This document shows positions 7,530-14,208 of a stretch of 25,265 nt of DNA, piece after piece; position 1 is the first letter of the stretch; the number at the start of each line of letters is the position of its first letter. Under the pieces are notes generated by a model, which was not told the origin of the DNA, did not search any database, and saw only the letters and a program-made list of their open reading frames with translations. The stretch comes from UBA6901 sp035256085. Lineage in GTDB: Bacteria; Pseudomonadota; Gammaproteobacteria; Acidiferrobacterales; UBA6901. The position numbers were made by a program, and so were the translations under genes. The DNA is taken from contig DATEYP010000316.1 in the NCBI GenBank assembly GCA_035256085.1, forward strand, positions 1-25,265. The letters are read 5' to 3'.

Positions 7530-8334
7530 TCAAGTGCGCATCGCACTGTCTCCCGACCGGGTGGTCCTGGTACGGGTGAGTCGCGGTCTTCATCCGGCGA
7601 TTACGGCCAAGCACATGGTTTCGTGCGCGCCGTCGGCCGAGGCGCCGGCCTGGCGCGCGCCGCTGGCGGCGCTGGCCGAGGCGCTGCGCGAGCCGGCGTG
7701 GCAACGGGCCGACGCCGTGGTGGTGCTGTCCAATCATTTCGTGCGCTATGCGCTCGTGCCGTGGGACGAGAAACTCTCGAGCGAGGCCGAGCAGGCGGCG
7801 TTCGCGCGTTACCACTTCGTGCGCGTTTATGGCGAGGCCGCCGAAGGTTGGGCCGTGCGCCAGAGCGGGACGGCCGCGGACGCGGCCCAGGTGGCGAGCG
7901 CCGTGGATCAAGAGCTACTGGACGCGCTGCGCGAGACGCTCAAACCGGCCGGCCTGCGCCTGATTTCGATCCAGCCGTATCTCATGCACGCGTACAATCG
8001 GTGGCAGTCGCTGCTGCATGTCGGCGCCCGCTGGTTCGCCGTGGGCGAACCGGGGCGGTTGTGTCTGGCCTTGCTCGAACCCACGCGCTGGCTGGCGCTG
8101 AACAGCTACCGCATCGAAGGGGACTGGCCGCAGGCCCTGGTGCAGCGGCTCGACCGCGAGCGCCACCGCGTCGAGGCGACCGAGATCCCGAACGAGGTAT
8201 ATCTCTATGCCCCGGAGCTTGCGGAGACCGGCCTCGACGCCGGCGCCTGGTCGGTGAAACCCCTGAAGCCGCAGCCATCCGCGGGATTTTCGCCGGCGTG
8301 CGACCTGGCCTACGCCATGGCGCTTCCGGAGTAA
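7510..8334 (+). CDS. PilM/GspL/MshI-like cytoplasmic assembly protein
   Basis: This soluble protein of 274 residues has no signal or membrane helix. Its place between the gspE ATPase and a PilN-like gene is that of PilM, or of the cytoplasmic half of GspL. The N-terminus (RIALSPDRVVLVRV) and the central VVLSNHFVRYALVPW segment fit the beta strands of an actin-like fold as in PilM/GspL. I see no clear nucleotide-binding motif, so the call rests mainly on context. The GTG start at 7510 has a GGAG seven bases upstream and overlaps gspE by 20 bases. An in-frame GTG at 7534 is an alternative start. The next gene begins 3 bases after the stop. Confidence 0.65.
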   Translation: MSPLWRDQVRIALSPDRVVLVRVSRGLHPAITAKHMVSCAPSAEAPAWRAPLAALAEALREPAWQRADAVVVLSNHFVRYALVPWDEKLSSEAEQAAFARYHFVRVYGEAAEGWAVRQSGTAADAAQVASAVDQELLDALRETLKPAGLRLISIQPYLMHAYNRWQSLLHVGARWFAVGEPGRLCLALLEPTRWLALNSYRIEGDWPQALVQRLDRERHRVEATEIPNEVYLYAPELAETGLDAGAWSVKPLKPQPSAGFSPACDLAYAMALPE

Positions 8335-8337
8335 ACC

Positions 8338-8871
8338 ATGCGCCCGCTCTTCCTGGACTATCAACGCCGCTCGCCCCCGCCCGGTCGGGCGAGCCTGGCG
8401 CTGCTGGCGTTCGGCGTGCTGCTCGCCAGTCTGGCATTATTTTCTCACCAGGCGCTGCTCGCCGAGATCGCGCGCCATGAGGCGCGCATCGGCGAGTTGG
8501 CGCGCGCCGCGCCCAGGTCGACGGCCGTCACCAGCGACCCACGCCAGCTCGACGAGGAGGTCAAGCGCGCCAACGTGATCCTGCGCCAGTTGACGCAGCC
8601 TTGGGATGCGTTGTTCCGCGCGCTCGAATCCACGAGCGCCCTGCAAGAGAAGACGATCGCGCTGCTCACCATCCAGCCGGACGCCGAGAAACGCCAGGTC
8701 AAAATCACCGGCGAGGCCAAGAACCTGGCGGTGATGCTGGATTACGTCAAGCTCTTGTCCGATGGCGCCGTCTTGTCGAACGTCTATCTGGTGAGTCACC
8801 AGGTGCAGACCAAGGATCCGGACAAACCGGTGCGCTTTTCGCTGAGCGCCGAATGGAAGCCCCCCACATGA
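8338..8871 (+). CDS. PilN/GspM-like bitopic inner-membrane protein
   Basis: A 177-residue protein with a short basic N-terminal tail, one transmembrane helix at about residues 19-40 (ASLALLAFGVLLASLALF), then a coiled-coil-like stretch and a ferredoxin-like periplasmic domain. This is the architecture of PilN. The ITGEAKNLAVMLDYVKLL segment fits the PilN pattern in which strands flank an alpha helix. Translation is likely from the ATG, with GGAG six bases upstream. The stop overlaps the ATG of the PilO-like gene (ATGA). Assignment is by topology and gene order; sequence identity to PilN is low by eye. Confidence 0.7.
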   Translation: MRPLFLDYQRRSPPPGRASLALLAFGVLLASLALFSHQALLAEIARHEARIGELARAAPRSTAVTSDPRQLDEEVKRANVILRQLTQPWDALFRALESTSALQEKTIALLTIQPDAEKRQVKITGEAKNLAVMLDYVKLLSDGAVLSNVYLVSHQVQTKDPDKPVRFSLSAEWKPPT

Positions 8872-9533
8872 ACGCCGTGCTGGCAAGAATGCGCGCCGTG
8901 CTTTCGCCCGAGCGCCTGATGGTTTTAAAGAAAGACCTGCGCGCGTGCCTGCACCGACTGAAGTCGGCGCGCGATCTGTCGCCGGCGCGGCTGCGCTGGA
9001 TGGCGAATCTGTGGCTGCGCGGTCTCGGTTGGCCCGGCATCGTGGGCCTGAGCCTGGTCGCGTTCTCGTTGGCCTTCTATGTCTCGGCCGTCCTGCCGGC
9101 GCAAGAGGAGCTCGAGCGGCGGCTGAACGAGGCGAACTCGCTGCGCGACCGTATCCAGCAGGCGGCGCGGATCTTCACCAGCAATCCGCGCAGCCCCGCG
9201 GGACAGCTCGGGGCATTCTACCAGTTCTTCCCCGCGTCCGAAGGCGCGCCGGAGACACTGCGGGGCATCTACCAGGCGGCGCAGGCACAGGGCATCTTTC
9301 TCGACCGGGGCGAGTACCATGTGATTCCGGAGCAGAGCGGCAGGCTGTTGCGTTATCAGGTGACGCTGCCGGTGAAGGGGCCGTATCCCCAGATCCAGAA
9401 GTTTCTCGCCACGGTGCTGACGCAGAATCCGACCGTGTCCCTGGAGAACGTCTCGTTTGGAAAACAGAAGGTCGCGGATCCGGTCGTCGAGGCGCGCATT
9501 CAACTGATCGTGTATCTCAGGGGGGAAACATGA
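8868..9533 (+). CDS. PilO-like inner-membrane alignment protein
   Basis: A 221-residue protein. A basic cytoplasmic N-terminal part of about 50 residues is followed by a single membrane helix near residues 55-78 (GIVGLSLVAFSLAFYVSAVLP). A short coiled coil comes next (EELERRLNEANSLRDRIQQ), then a ferredoxin-like domain with GIYQAAQAQGIFLDRGEY and LPVKGPYPQIQKFLATVL. That last pattern is typical of PilO and GspM-type proteins. It would pair with the PilN-like protein and link the motor to the secretin. The ATG overlaps the preceding stop (ATGA), and its own stop overlaps the next start in the same way. Confidence 0.75.
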   Translation: MNAVLARMRAVLSPERLMVLKKDLRACLHRLKSARDLSPARLRWMANLWLRGLGWPGIVGLSLVAFSLAFYVSAVLPAQEELERRLNEANSLRDRIQQAARIFTSNPRSPAGQLGAFYQFFPASEGAPETLRGIYQAAQAQGIFLDRGEYHVIPEQSGRLLRYQVTLPVKGPYPQIQKFLATVLTQNPTVSLENVSFGKQKVADPVVEARIQLIVYLRGET

Positions 9534-10036
9534 AGTTCCCACTGAATCGCCGCTGGCTCATTCTGGGCGCCTTGCTCGTTGGTACAGTGGTGGCCGCGGT
9601 GGTGCTGGACCAGGGAGATCGCGCGGAGAGCGAGTCGATATCGGTGGCGTCAGCCAGCGCCGGCAAGAAAACCGAAAGCGCCGCGCCCGTCATTGATCTG
9701 GAAAAGTTAAAGCGTCCGGCCGCGCGCACCGACGTGGTGAACGTGCTCGGCAGCAAGACTTGGTACGTGCCCCCGCCGCCGCCCAAGCCGCTACCGCCCC
9801 CGCCTCCCCCGCCGCCCGAGGCGCCGCCGCTGCCGTTCGTCTACATGGGCAAGTTGCAGGAAGGCGGCGGGCACCTCGTATTCTTCCTGGTGAAGGGTGA
9901 TCGCGTGTATACGGTTAGGGCCGGTGATGTGATCGACGCCACTTACAAGGTCGAGGGTGTGTCCGGGGGCAAGCTCACCCTTACCTATCTGCCGTTGAAT
10001 ATCCAGCAAACACTGACTGTTGGCGATGTTTTATGA
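9530..10036 (+). CDS. PilP/GspC-like secretin-linking protein with polyproline hinge
   Basis: A 168-residue protein with an N-terminal membrane anchor (residues about 9-26), a disordered segment, and a striking proline run at residues 81-102. It ends with a small beta domain: FVYMGKLQ, LVFFLVKGDRVYTVRAGDVI and LPLNIQQTLTVGDVL. The final domain looks like the homology region of PilP/GspC that binds the N0 domain of the secretin. PilP is usually a lipoprotein, but no lipobox is visible here, so it is anchored more like GspC. A GGGGGAA sequence precedes the ATG, which overlaps the previous stop. The polyproline run probably makes its translation dependent on elongation factor P. Confidence 0.75.
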   Translation: MKFPLNRRWLILGALLVGTVVAAVVLDQGDRAESESISVASASAGKKTESAAPVIDLEKLKRPAARTDVVNVLGSKTWYVPPPPPKPLPPPPPPPPEAPPLPFVYMGKLQEGGGHLVFFLVKGDRVYTVRAGDVIDATYKVEGVSGGKLTLTYLPLNIQQTLTVGDVL

Positions 10037-10046
10037 GGCATAACGC

Positions 10047-12035
10047 TTGCGCGACTATCTGACCATGATCAAAAGGGGAACGTCGGCGGTTTTCGTCGCG
10101 GTGCTGCTGTTCGGCTGCGCCGCCGATCGTGCGCACCGTGAGGGCCTGTACTATCTGGACGAGGGCCGTTGGGAAGAGGGCATGGCCCGCCTCGAAGAGG
10201 CGGTCGAGAGGGATCCGGACAATGCGCGATTTCGCCTCGACCTGCGTCAAAAGCGCGAACAGCTGATCAACCGTGCCTTGCTCCAGGCGGATGCCCGGCG
10301 CGCCAGCGGCCAGCTCGACGTCGCCGAGAAGCTCTATGAACGCATACTCAAGATCGAGAAGGACAACGCCCGCGCCCTGGCGGGGTTATCCATGGTGGCG
10401 ATGGAGCGGCGCCATGGGGAAATCGCCAAGGAGGCACAGGCGCTCGTCAAGAAAGGCGAGCTCGAACGCGCCCAGGCGAAACTGCACACGATCCTGACGG
10501 AGAACCCGCGCCACTTCGAAGCGAAGGAGCTTAAACACCGGATTGACGAAAAGCTCGTCGCGGGCACGCTGACCGCGCCGATGCTCAAGACCCGCAACAA
10601 GAAGCCGGTGACGCTGGAATTCCGCGACGCCAACGTCAAGATGGTGTTCGAGGCCTTGTCGCGCACCAACGGCATCAATTTCATTTTCGACAAGGACATC
10701 AGGCACGATTCCAACACCACGATTTTCGTGAAGAACGTCACGGTGGATGACGCCATCGACCTCATTCTCTCGCAGAGCCAGCTCTCGAAGAAGGTGTTGA
10801 ACGAGAACACCGTGTTCATCTATCCGAATAACCCGGCCAAGACCAAGGAGTACCAGGAACAGATCATCAAGACCTTATATCTCACGAACGTGGACCCGAA
10901 GCATGCCATGGAGATGCTGAAGGTCGTGTTGAACGCCAAGACGCTGTTCGTGGACGAGAAGGCCAATCTCATCATCATGCGCGACGTCCCCGAAACGGTG
11001 CGCATGGCCGAGAAGCTGATCGCGGCCATGGACCTGCCCGAGCCCGAGGTGATGATGGAAGTGGAGGTGTTGGAGATCAAGCGCAGCCGCTTGATGGAAT
11101 TGGGCATCAATTTCCCCAACCAGGCTTCCTTGTCCACGTCGTCCGGCAGCAGCGCCCCGCCACTGACGGTCCAGGGACTGCGCGACTCGACGTTCAGCGG
11201 GCTGTATGTCAGCCATCTGACCGCGACGATCAACCTGAAAAAAGAAGACTCCGACGTCAACGTGCTGGCAAGCCCGCGCATCCGCGCGCGCAACAAGGAG
11301 AAGGCCAAGATCATGATCGGCGATCGCGTGCCGGTGATCACGAGCGCCTCGGTGCTGGTCGGCACCGCGAGCCAGCAGACGACCAACGTGCAATATCTGG
11401 AAGTGGGCCTGAAGCTCGAGGTCGAGCCGACCATTCATCTGGATAACGATGTCGCCATCAAGCTCAATTTGGAAGTGAGCTCGATTGTGAATGAGATCAC
11501 TACCGTCCCCGGCACCGTCGCCTACCAGGTCGGCACGCGCAACGCCACTACGCTGTTGCGCCTCAAGGACGGCGAGACCCAGATCCTGGCGGGCCTCATC
11601 AGCGACGACGAACGCAAGACCGCGAACAAGGTTCCGGGCCTGGGCGATCTGCCTCTCCTCGGCCGGCTGTTTTCGAGCCACAAGGATGACTCAAACAAAA
11701 CCGAGATTATTCTCTCCATCACACCGCGCCTGGTACGCAGCCTGAATCGTCCCGAGGCGCAAATAACCGAGTTCTGGTATGGCACCGAGACCAGCGTGCG
11801 CAGCAAGCCGCTTTCGATCGAATCGGTTGACACCCTGACCGCGCCGGCTGCGGTGGAACCCGCGTTGCCGCCGTCCGCGCCGCCTGCCACACCGCCGCCG
11901 TTACCGGCCCCCGGCTCTCCGCCCGCTGGACCACCCGAGGGGCAGACCGCGCCACCGACGCCCTTGAGCGGCCCGACGCCCGCGGCCGAGGGCATCGAGA
12001 CGACGACGCCGGGGGCCAGCGAGACGACGCCGTGA
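10047..12035 (+). CDS. Outer-membrane secretin (GspD/PilQ/MshL family) with lipobox and TPR-like N-terminus
   Basis: This protein forms the outer-membrane channel of the system (662 residues from TTG). The signal peptide ends in a lipobox, L21-F-G-C24. A TPR-like helical region follows (about 30-170; GLYYLDEGRWEEGMARLEEA). Then come a secretin N-domain (VTLEFRDANVKMVFEALSR, 188-260), an N1-type domain (KTLYLTNVDPKHAMEMLKVVL, 275-330) and the secretin core. The core holds VLASPRIRARNKEKAKIMIGDRVP and VPGLGDLPLLGRLF (529-542). Residues 598-662 are a Pro-rich tail. The TTG start has GAGG eight bases upstream; the ATG at 10065 is an equally reasonable start without a clear ribosome site. The TPR plus lipoprotein arrangement recalls MSHA and Tad-like partners but fused into the secretin itself. 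Confidence 0.9.
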   Translation: MRDYLTMIKRGTSAVFVAVLLFGCAADRAHREGLYYLDEGRWEEGMARLEEAVERDPDNARFRLDLRQKREQLINRALLQADARRASGQLDVAEKLYERILKIEKDNARALAGLSMVAMERRHGEIAKEAQALVKKGELERAQAKLHTILTENPRHFEAKELKHRIDEKLVAGTLTAPMLKTRNKKPVTLEFRDANVKMVFEALSRTNGINFIFDKDIRHDSNTTIFVKNVTVDDAIDLILSQSQLSKKVLNENTVFIYPNNPAKTKEYQEQIIKTLYLTNVDPKHAMEMLKVVLNAKTLFVDEKANLIIMRDVPETVRMAEKLIAAMDLPEPEVMMEVEVLEIKRSRLMELGINFPNQASLSTSSGSSAPPLTVQGLRDSTFSGLYVSHLTATINLKKEDSDVNVLASPRIRARNKEKAKIMIGDRVPVITSASVLVGTASQQTTNVQYLEVGLKLEVEPTIHLDNDVAIKLNLEVSSIVNEITTVPGTVAYQVGTRNATTLLRLKDGETQILAGLISDDERKTANKVPGLGDLPLLGRLFSSHKDDSNKTEIILSITPRLVRSLNRPEAQITEFWYGTETSVRSKPLSIESVDTLTAPAAVEPALPPSAPPATPPPLPAPGSPPAGPPEGQTAPPTPLSGPTPAAEGIETTTPGASETTP

Positions 12036-12052
12036 GCCAGCGAGACGACGCC
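12015..12052 (+). repeat. 17-bp tandem duplication straddling the secretin stop codon
   Basis: GCCAGCGAGACGACGCC occurs at 12015-12031 and again at 12036-12052, with a period of 21. The TGA stop lies between the copies. The secretin frame stays open and proline-rich past the stop, so the tail may once have been longer. Confidence 0.8.
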
Positions 12053-12133
12053 ACTCGAGACGCCGCGGCCGCCGACTGCGCCGCTCGGCGGCTTCCCTCC
12101 CGGGGAGCACCGGGCGTACGCGGTCGCCCCATC

Positions 12134-12604
12134 ATGTCCGCACGCGGCTTCACCCTGATCGAGCTCGTCATCACGGTAGCCATCGTGGCGATTTTGTCGA
12201 CGATCGTCCTGCCCTTGGCGGATCTCGCCGTGCAGCGCACCAGGGAACAGGAACTGCGCGCGGCACTGCGGGAGATTCGCGGCGCTATCGACGCCTACCG
12301 CCAGGCCGTTGAGGATGGGCACATCGCCAAATCCGCGACCGACTCCAATTATCCGAAGACGCTCGAAATCCTGGTTGAGGGGGTCGTGGATATCAAGAGC
12401 CCCGGCAGGACCAAGATCTATTTTTTGCGTCGTATCCCGCGCAACCCCATGAACCGCGACAGCGCGCTTGCCCCGGCCAAGACCTGGGGCCTGCGCAGCT
12501 ATGCAAGCCCACCGGAAGATCCCCGGCCGGGCGATGACGTGTACGACGTGTCTTCGCTTTCCCCCGGCGTGGGGCTGAACGGCATCCCCTACCGGGAATG
12601 GTGA
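12134..12604 (+). CDS. Pseudopilin (minor, GspG/GspH-like)
   Basis: A 156-residue prepilin-like protein. A five-residue leader MSARG is followed by F6-T-L-I-E10 and a hydrophobic helix to about residue 29. Cleavage is expected after G5, and Glu+5 is present. The soluble part includes YPKTLEILVEGV and IPRNPMN, plus a C-terminal PYREW ending with Trp like GspG here. An in-frame GTG at 12032 overlaps the secretin stop (GTGA) and would give a 39-residue leader, unusually long for this class. The ATG at 12134 is therefore preferred, although its ribosome site is weak. The next pseudopilin begins 6 bases after the stop. Confidence 0.85.
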   Translation: MSARGFTLIELVITVAIVAILSTIVLPLADLAVQRTREQELRAALREIRGAIDAYRQAVEDGHIAKSATDSNYPKTLEILVEGVVDIKSPGRTKIYFLRRIPRNPMNRDSALAPAKTWGLRSYASPPEDPRPGDDVYDVSSLSPGVGLNGIPYREW

Positions 12605-12610
12605 GCCGCG

Positions 12611-12991
12611 ATGCCGCGTGCCAGGCCCGCCGGTTTCACGCTGATCGAACTCTTGGTGGTGATGGCCATCATCGGCGTTCTACTCACCATCGCCGTACCG
12701 CGGTATTACCGCAGCGTCGAGCGCTCCCAGGAAGCGGTGCTCAAGCAGAATCTCGCGCTCACGCGCGATGCGCTCAGCAAGTTTTACAGCGACACCGGCA
12801 AGTATCCGGACGCGCTCGGCGACCTCGTCAAACGAAAATACCTGCGCACGCTGCCCGTCGACCCCTTGACCGGCAGCGATGCGACTTGGGTCACCGTGCC
12901 GCCGGAAGACCCGCAGAAGGGCAAGGTCTACGACATCAAGAGCGGCGCGCCGGGCAAGGACAAGGACGGCAAACCCTACAGCGCCTGGTGA
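12611..12991 (+). CDS. Pseudopilin (GspG-like, short)
   Basis: A 126-residue pseudopilin. The leader MPRARPAG8 is followed by F9-T-L-I-E13 and LLVVMAIIGVLLTIAVP. Processing is expected after G8, and Glu+5 is E13. The mature part resembles a small GspG: YYRSVERSQEAVLKQNLALTRDAL, FYSDTGKYPDALGDLV, LPVDPLTGSD, and a lysine/aspartate-rich end GKDKDGKPYSAW. The DxDG spacing may bind calcium as in GspG, but that is inference. It is flanked by two other pseudopilin genes with gaps of 6 and 3 bases. Which of the GspG-like proteins is the major subunit cannot be told from sequence. Confidence 0.88.
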   Translation: MPRARPAGFTLIELLVVMAIIGVLLTIAVPRYYRSVERSQEAVLKQNLALTRDALSKFYSDTGKYPDALGDLVKRKYLRTLPVDPLTGSDATWVTVPPEDPQKGKVYDIKSGAPGKDKDGKPYSAW

Positions 12992-12994
12992 GCC

Positions 12995-13540
12995 ATGCGA
13001 CGCGAACGCGGATTTACCTATTGGGGGCTCTTGTTCGCGGTGGCGGTGCTGGGGGTCGCGACCGCCGCCACGGGACAGGTGTGGCACTTCGCCCAGCAGC
13101 GCGAGAAAGAGCGCGAGTTGTTATTCGTCGGCCATCAATTCCGCCAGGCGATCGGCCGGTACTACAAGCAAAAGCCGGAATACAGCCAGGCACCGGGCCC
13201 GGTGAAGCGATATCCGATGACCCTCGAGGAGTTGCTCCACGATCCGCGCTTTCCCAACCTGGTGCGGCACCTGCGCAAGCTTTACGTGGACCCCATGACC
13301 GGCCGGGCCGAGTGGGGTACGGTGAAGGCGCCCGACGGCGGAATCATGGGGGTGTACAGCCTGTCCGAGGAGGCGCCTATCAAGGTCGCCAATTTTCACG
13401 ACGCCGACCGGCAATTCGAAGGCAAGACGAAATACAATGAATGGATGTTCACTTACGTGCCCAAGCAATACGACGTCGTACTGCCGGCACCTCGTTCAGA
13501 AACCGGAAACCCGGGTCAGATCATCATGGCACTACCTTAA
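12995..13540 (+). CDS. Minor pseudopilin lacking Glu+5 (GspK-like initiator role possible)
   Basis: A 181-residue protein with the leader MRRERG6, then F7-T-Y-W-G11 and a hydrophobic helix to about residue 28. The processing Gly-Phe junction is retained, but position +5 is Gly rather than Glu. Among pseudopilins, this loss is known from GspK, which sits at the tip of the pseudopilus and needs no Glu to pair with a preceding subunit. It is shorter than GspK (about 300 residues) and lacks a visible GspK large insert, so homology is not claimed. The body carries YPMTLEELLHDPRFP, YVDPMTG, WG and KYNEW, matching the pattern of its neighbours, then a 30-residue extension. It is the last gene of the operon; no terminator is obvious after it. 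Confidence 0.85.
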   Translation: MRRERGFTYWGLLFAVAVLGVATAATGQVWHFAQQREKERELLFVGHQFRQAIGRYYKQKPEYSQAPGPVKRYPMTLEELLHDPRFPNLVRHLRKLYVDPMTGRAEWGTVKAPDGGIMGVYSLSEEAPIKVANFHDADRQFEGKTKYNEWMFTYVPKQYDVVLPAPRSETGNPGQIIMALP

Positions 13541-13580
13541 GCGCTCGTTGCTCAAGAATCCTCTGTCGCGCCAGAACGCG

Positions 13581-13813
13581 GGGTCAATAGGGTCAATAGG
13601 GTCAGACTCGATTGCAATCAAAAATTATGACTCGCCTTCTGGGCGTGTTGGGCAGCGTCGGCTGCCGCCCCTGGGCAGCGGCCGGGCACGACGGCTGAGG
13701 AAACGTTCGATCTCCTCCTTGAAACGGTCATGACCCAGTGCCCTATTGGTTGTGGTTGAGTCTGGTTGAGTCTGACCCTATTGGTTCGCTATTGGTTAGA
13801 CCCTATTGGTTAC
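13581..13813. repeat. Inverted-repeat cassette with CAATAGGGTC-type repeats
   Basis: CAATAGGGTCAGACTC at 13594-13609 has an exact 16-base inverted copy at 13768-13783. The left side carries tandem GGTCAATAG units (from 13581). The right side carries several CCCTATTGGTT or CTATTGGTT units (13741-13751, 13777-13787, 13789-13797, 13801-13811). The arrangement encloses the RAYT-like remnant and looks like the flanks of a REP-associated transposase element. Confidence 0.7.
13625..13740 (-). pseudogene. C-terminal remnant of a REP-associated tyrosine transposase (RAYT)
   Basis: Reading the minus strand gives LGHDRFKEEIERFLSRR, then a Pro/Arg/Gly-rich end and a stop. RAYT (TnpA_REP, IS200/IS605-like) proteins typically end with a segment of the form LG-x-x-RF-x-x-EIE-x-x-LGRR followed by a basic GRP tail. 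The HUH and tyrosine catalytic parts are absent; the frame is cut off upstream by the flanking repeats. It is therefore a decayed fragment. The assignment is by pattern recognition of a short region. Confidence 0.5.
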
Positions 13814-13911
13814 CCCGGTCATGCTGAACCCTGAGCGACCGGCGTTGCCTCTCTCGGAAGCGGCATAGTGAAAGCGGTTGACGCGACAACTACCTTGAAG
13901 AACGCCGCACC

Positions 13912-14156
13912 GTGCGAGCCCATGCCCCGAGCCGCAACACTGCGCTCATTTGCCTGATTATTTTCATTCTCGGCCTGATCGGCATTTTTGTGCCGCTTGC
14001 CCAGATTCAACCGCCATGGATGGCGGAAGTGCGGAAAACGCAGGAGCAGTTCTCCGCCACATTATCGGCCCGTACCTGAAGTTCATCAACCAGATCGCCG
14101 TTTATCTGCTGATCGGCGGTTATGGCTTGTTGCTGGCGGCGATCTATATACTCTAA
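13912..14156 (+). pseudogene. Possible decayed small two-helix membrane protein
   Basis: One frame (GTG at 13912) encodes a hydrophobic helix, TALICLIIFILGLIGIFVPL, then runs through the 52-bp dispersed repeat and stops at about 14080. A second frame just after it encodes another helix, INQIAVYLLIGGYGLLLAAI, ending at 14156. The two helices in different frames, separated by the repeat, suggest a small gene disrupted by repeat insertion. I do not recognise a family. Confidence 0.3.
14010..14061 (+). repeat. 52-bp dispersed double-hairpin repeat, copy 1
   Basis: It contains two palindromic parts: CCGCCATGGATGGCGG, and a GCGGAAAA...TTCTCCGC hairpin. It matches the minus-strand copy at 24823-24874 at 49 of 52 positions. 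Both copies are next to genes for membrane proteins and lie in otherwise non-coding sequence. Confidence 0.85.
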
Positions 14157-14208
14157 AAAACGATTCATTTATTACATTTCCGGCGGTCTTAACCAACAGG
14201 AGAATCTC

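Larger units (their letters stand above)
13541..14208. other. Repeat-rich intergenic scar
   Basis: No intact gene is supported here. It holds direct and inverted repeats with a transposase remnant (13581-13813), a decayed small membrane-protein frame (13912-14156) and a 52-bp dispersed repeat (14010-14061). A TATACT hexamer at 14147-14152 could be a -10 element for the outer-membrane protein gene at 14209, but a good -35 at normal spacing is missing. Confidence 0.6.

Noticed and set aside
10875..11681. 268-codon minus-strand frame opposite the secretin
   Set aside because: Shadow frame with no family features; the secretin core is conserved on the plus strand.
12032..12133. GTG at 12032 as start of the first downstream pseudopilin
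   Set aside because: It would give a 39-residue leader before the Gly-Phe cleavage site; this class usually has a short leader, and the ATG at 12134 gives five residues.
13819..14010. 63-codon minus-strand ORF in the repeat region
   Set aside because: No recognisable features, and it runs opposite a hydrophobic plus-strand frame.
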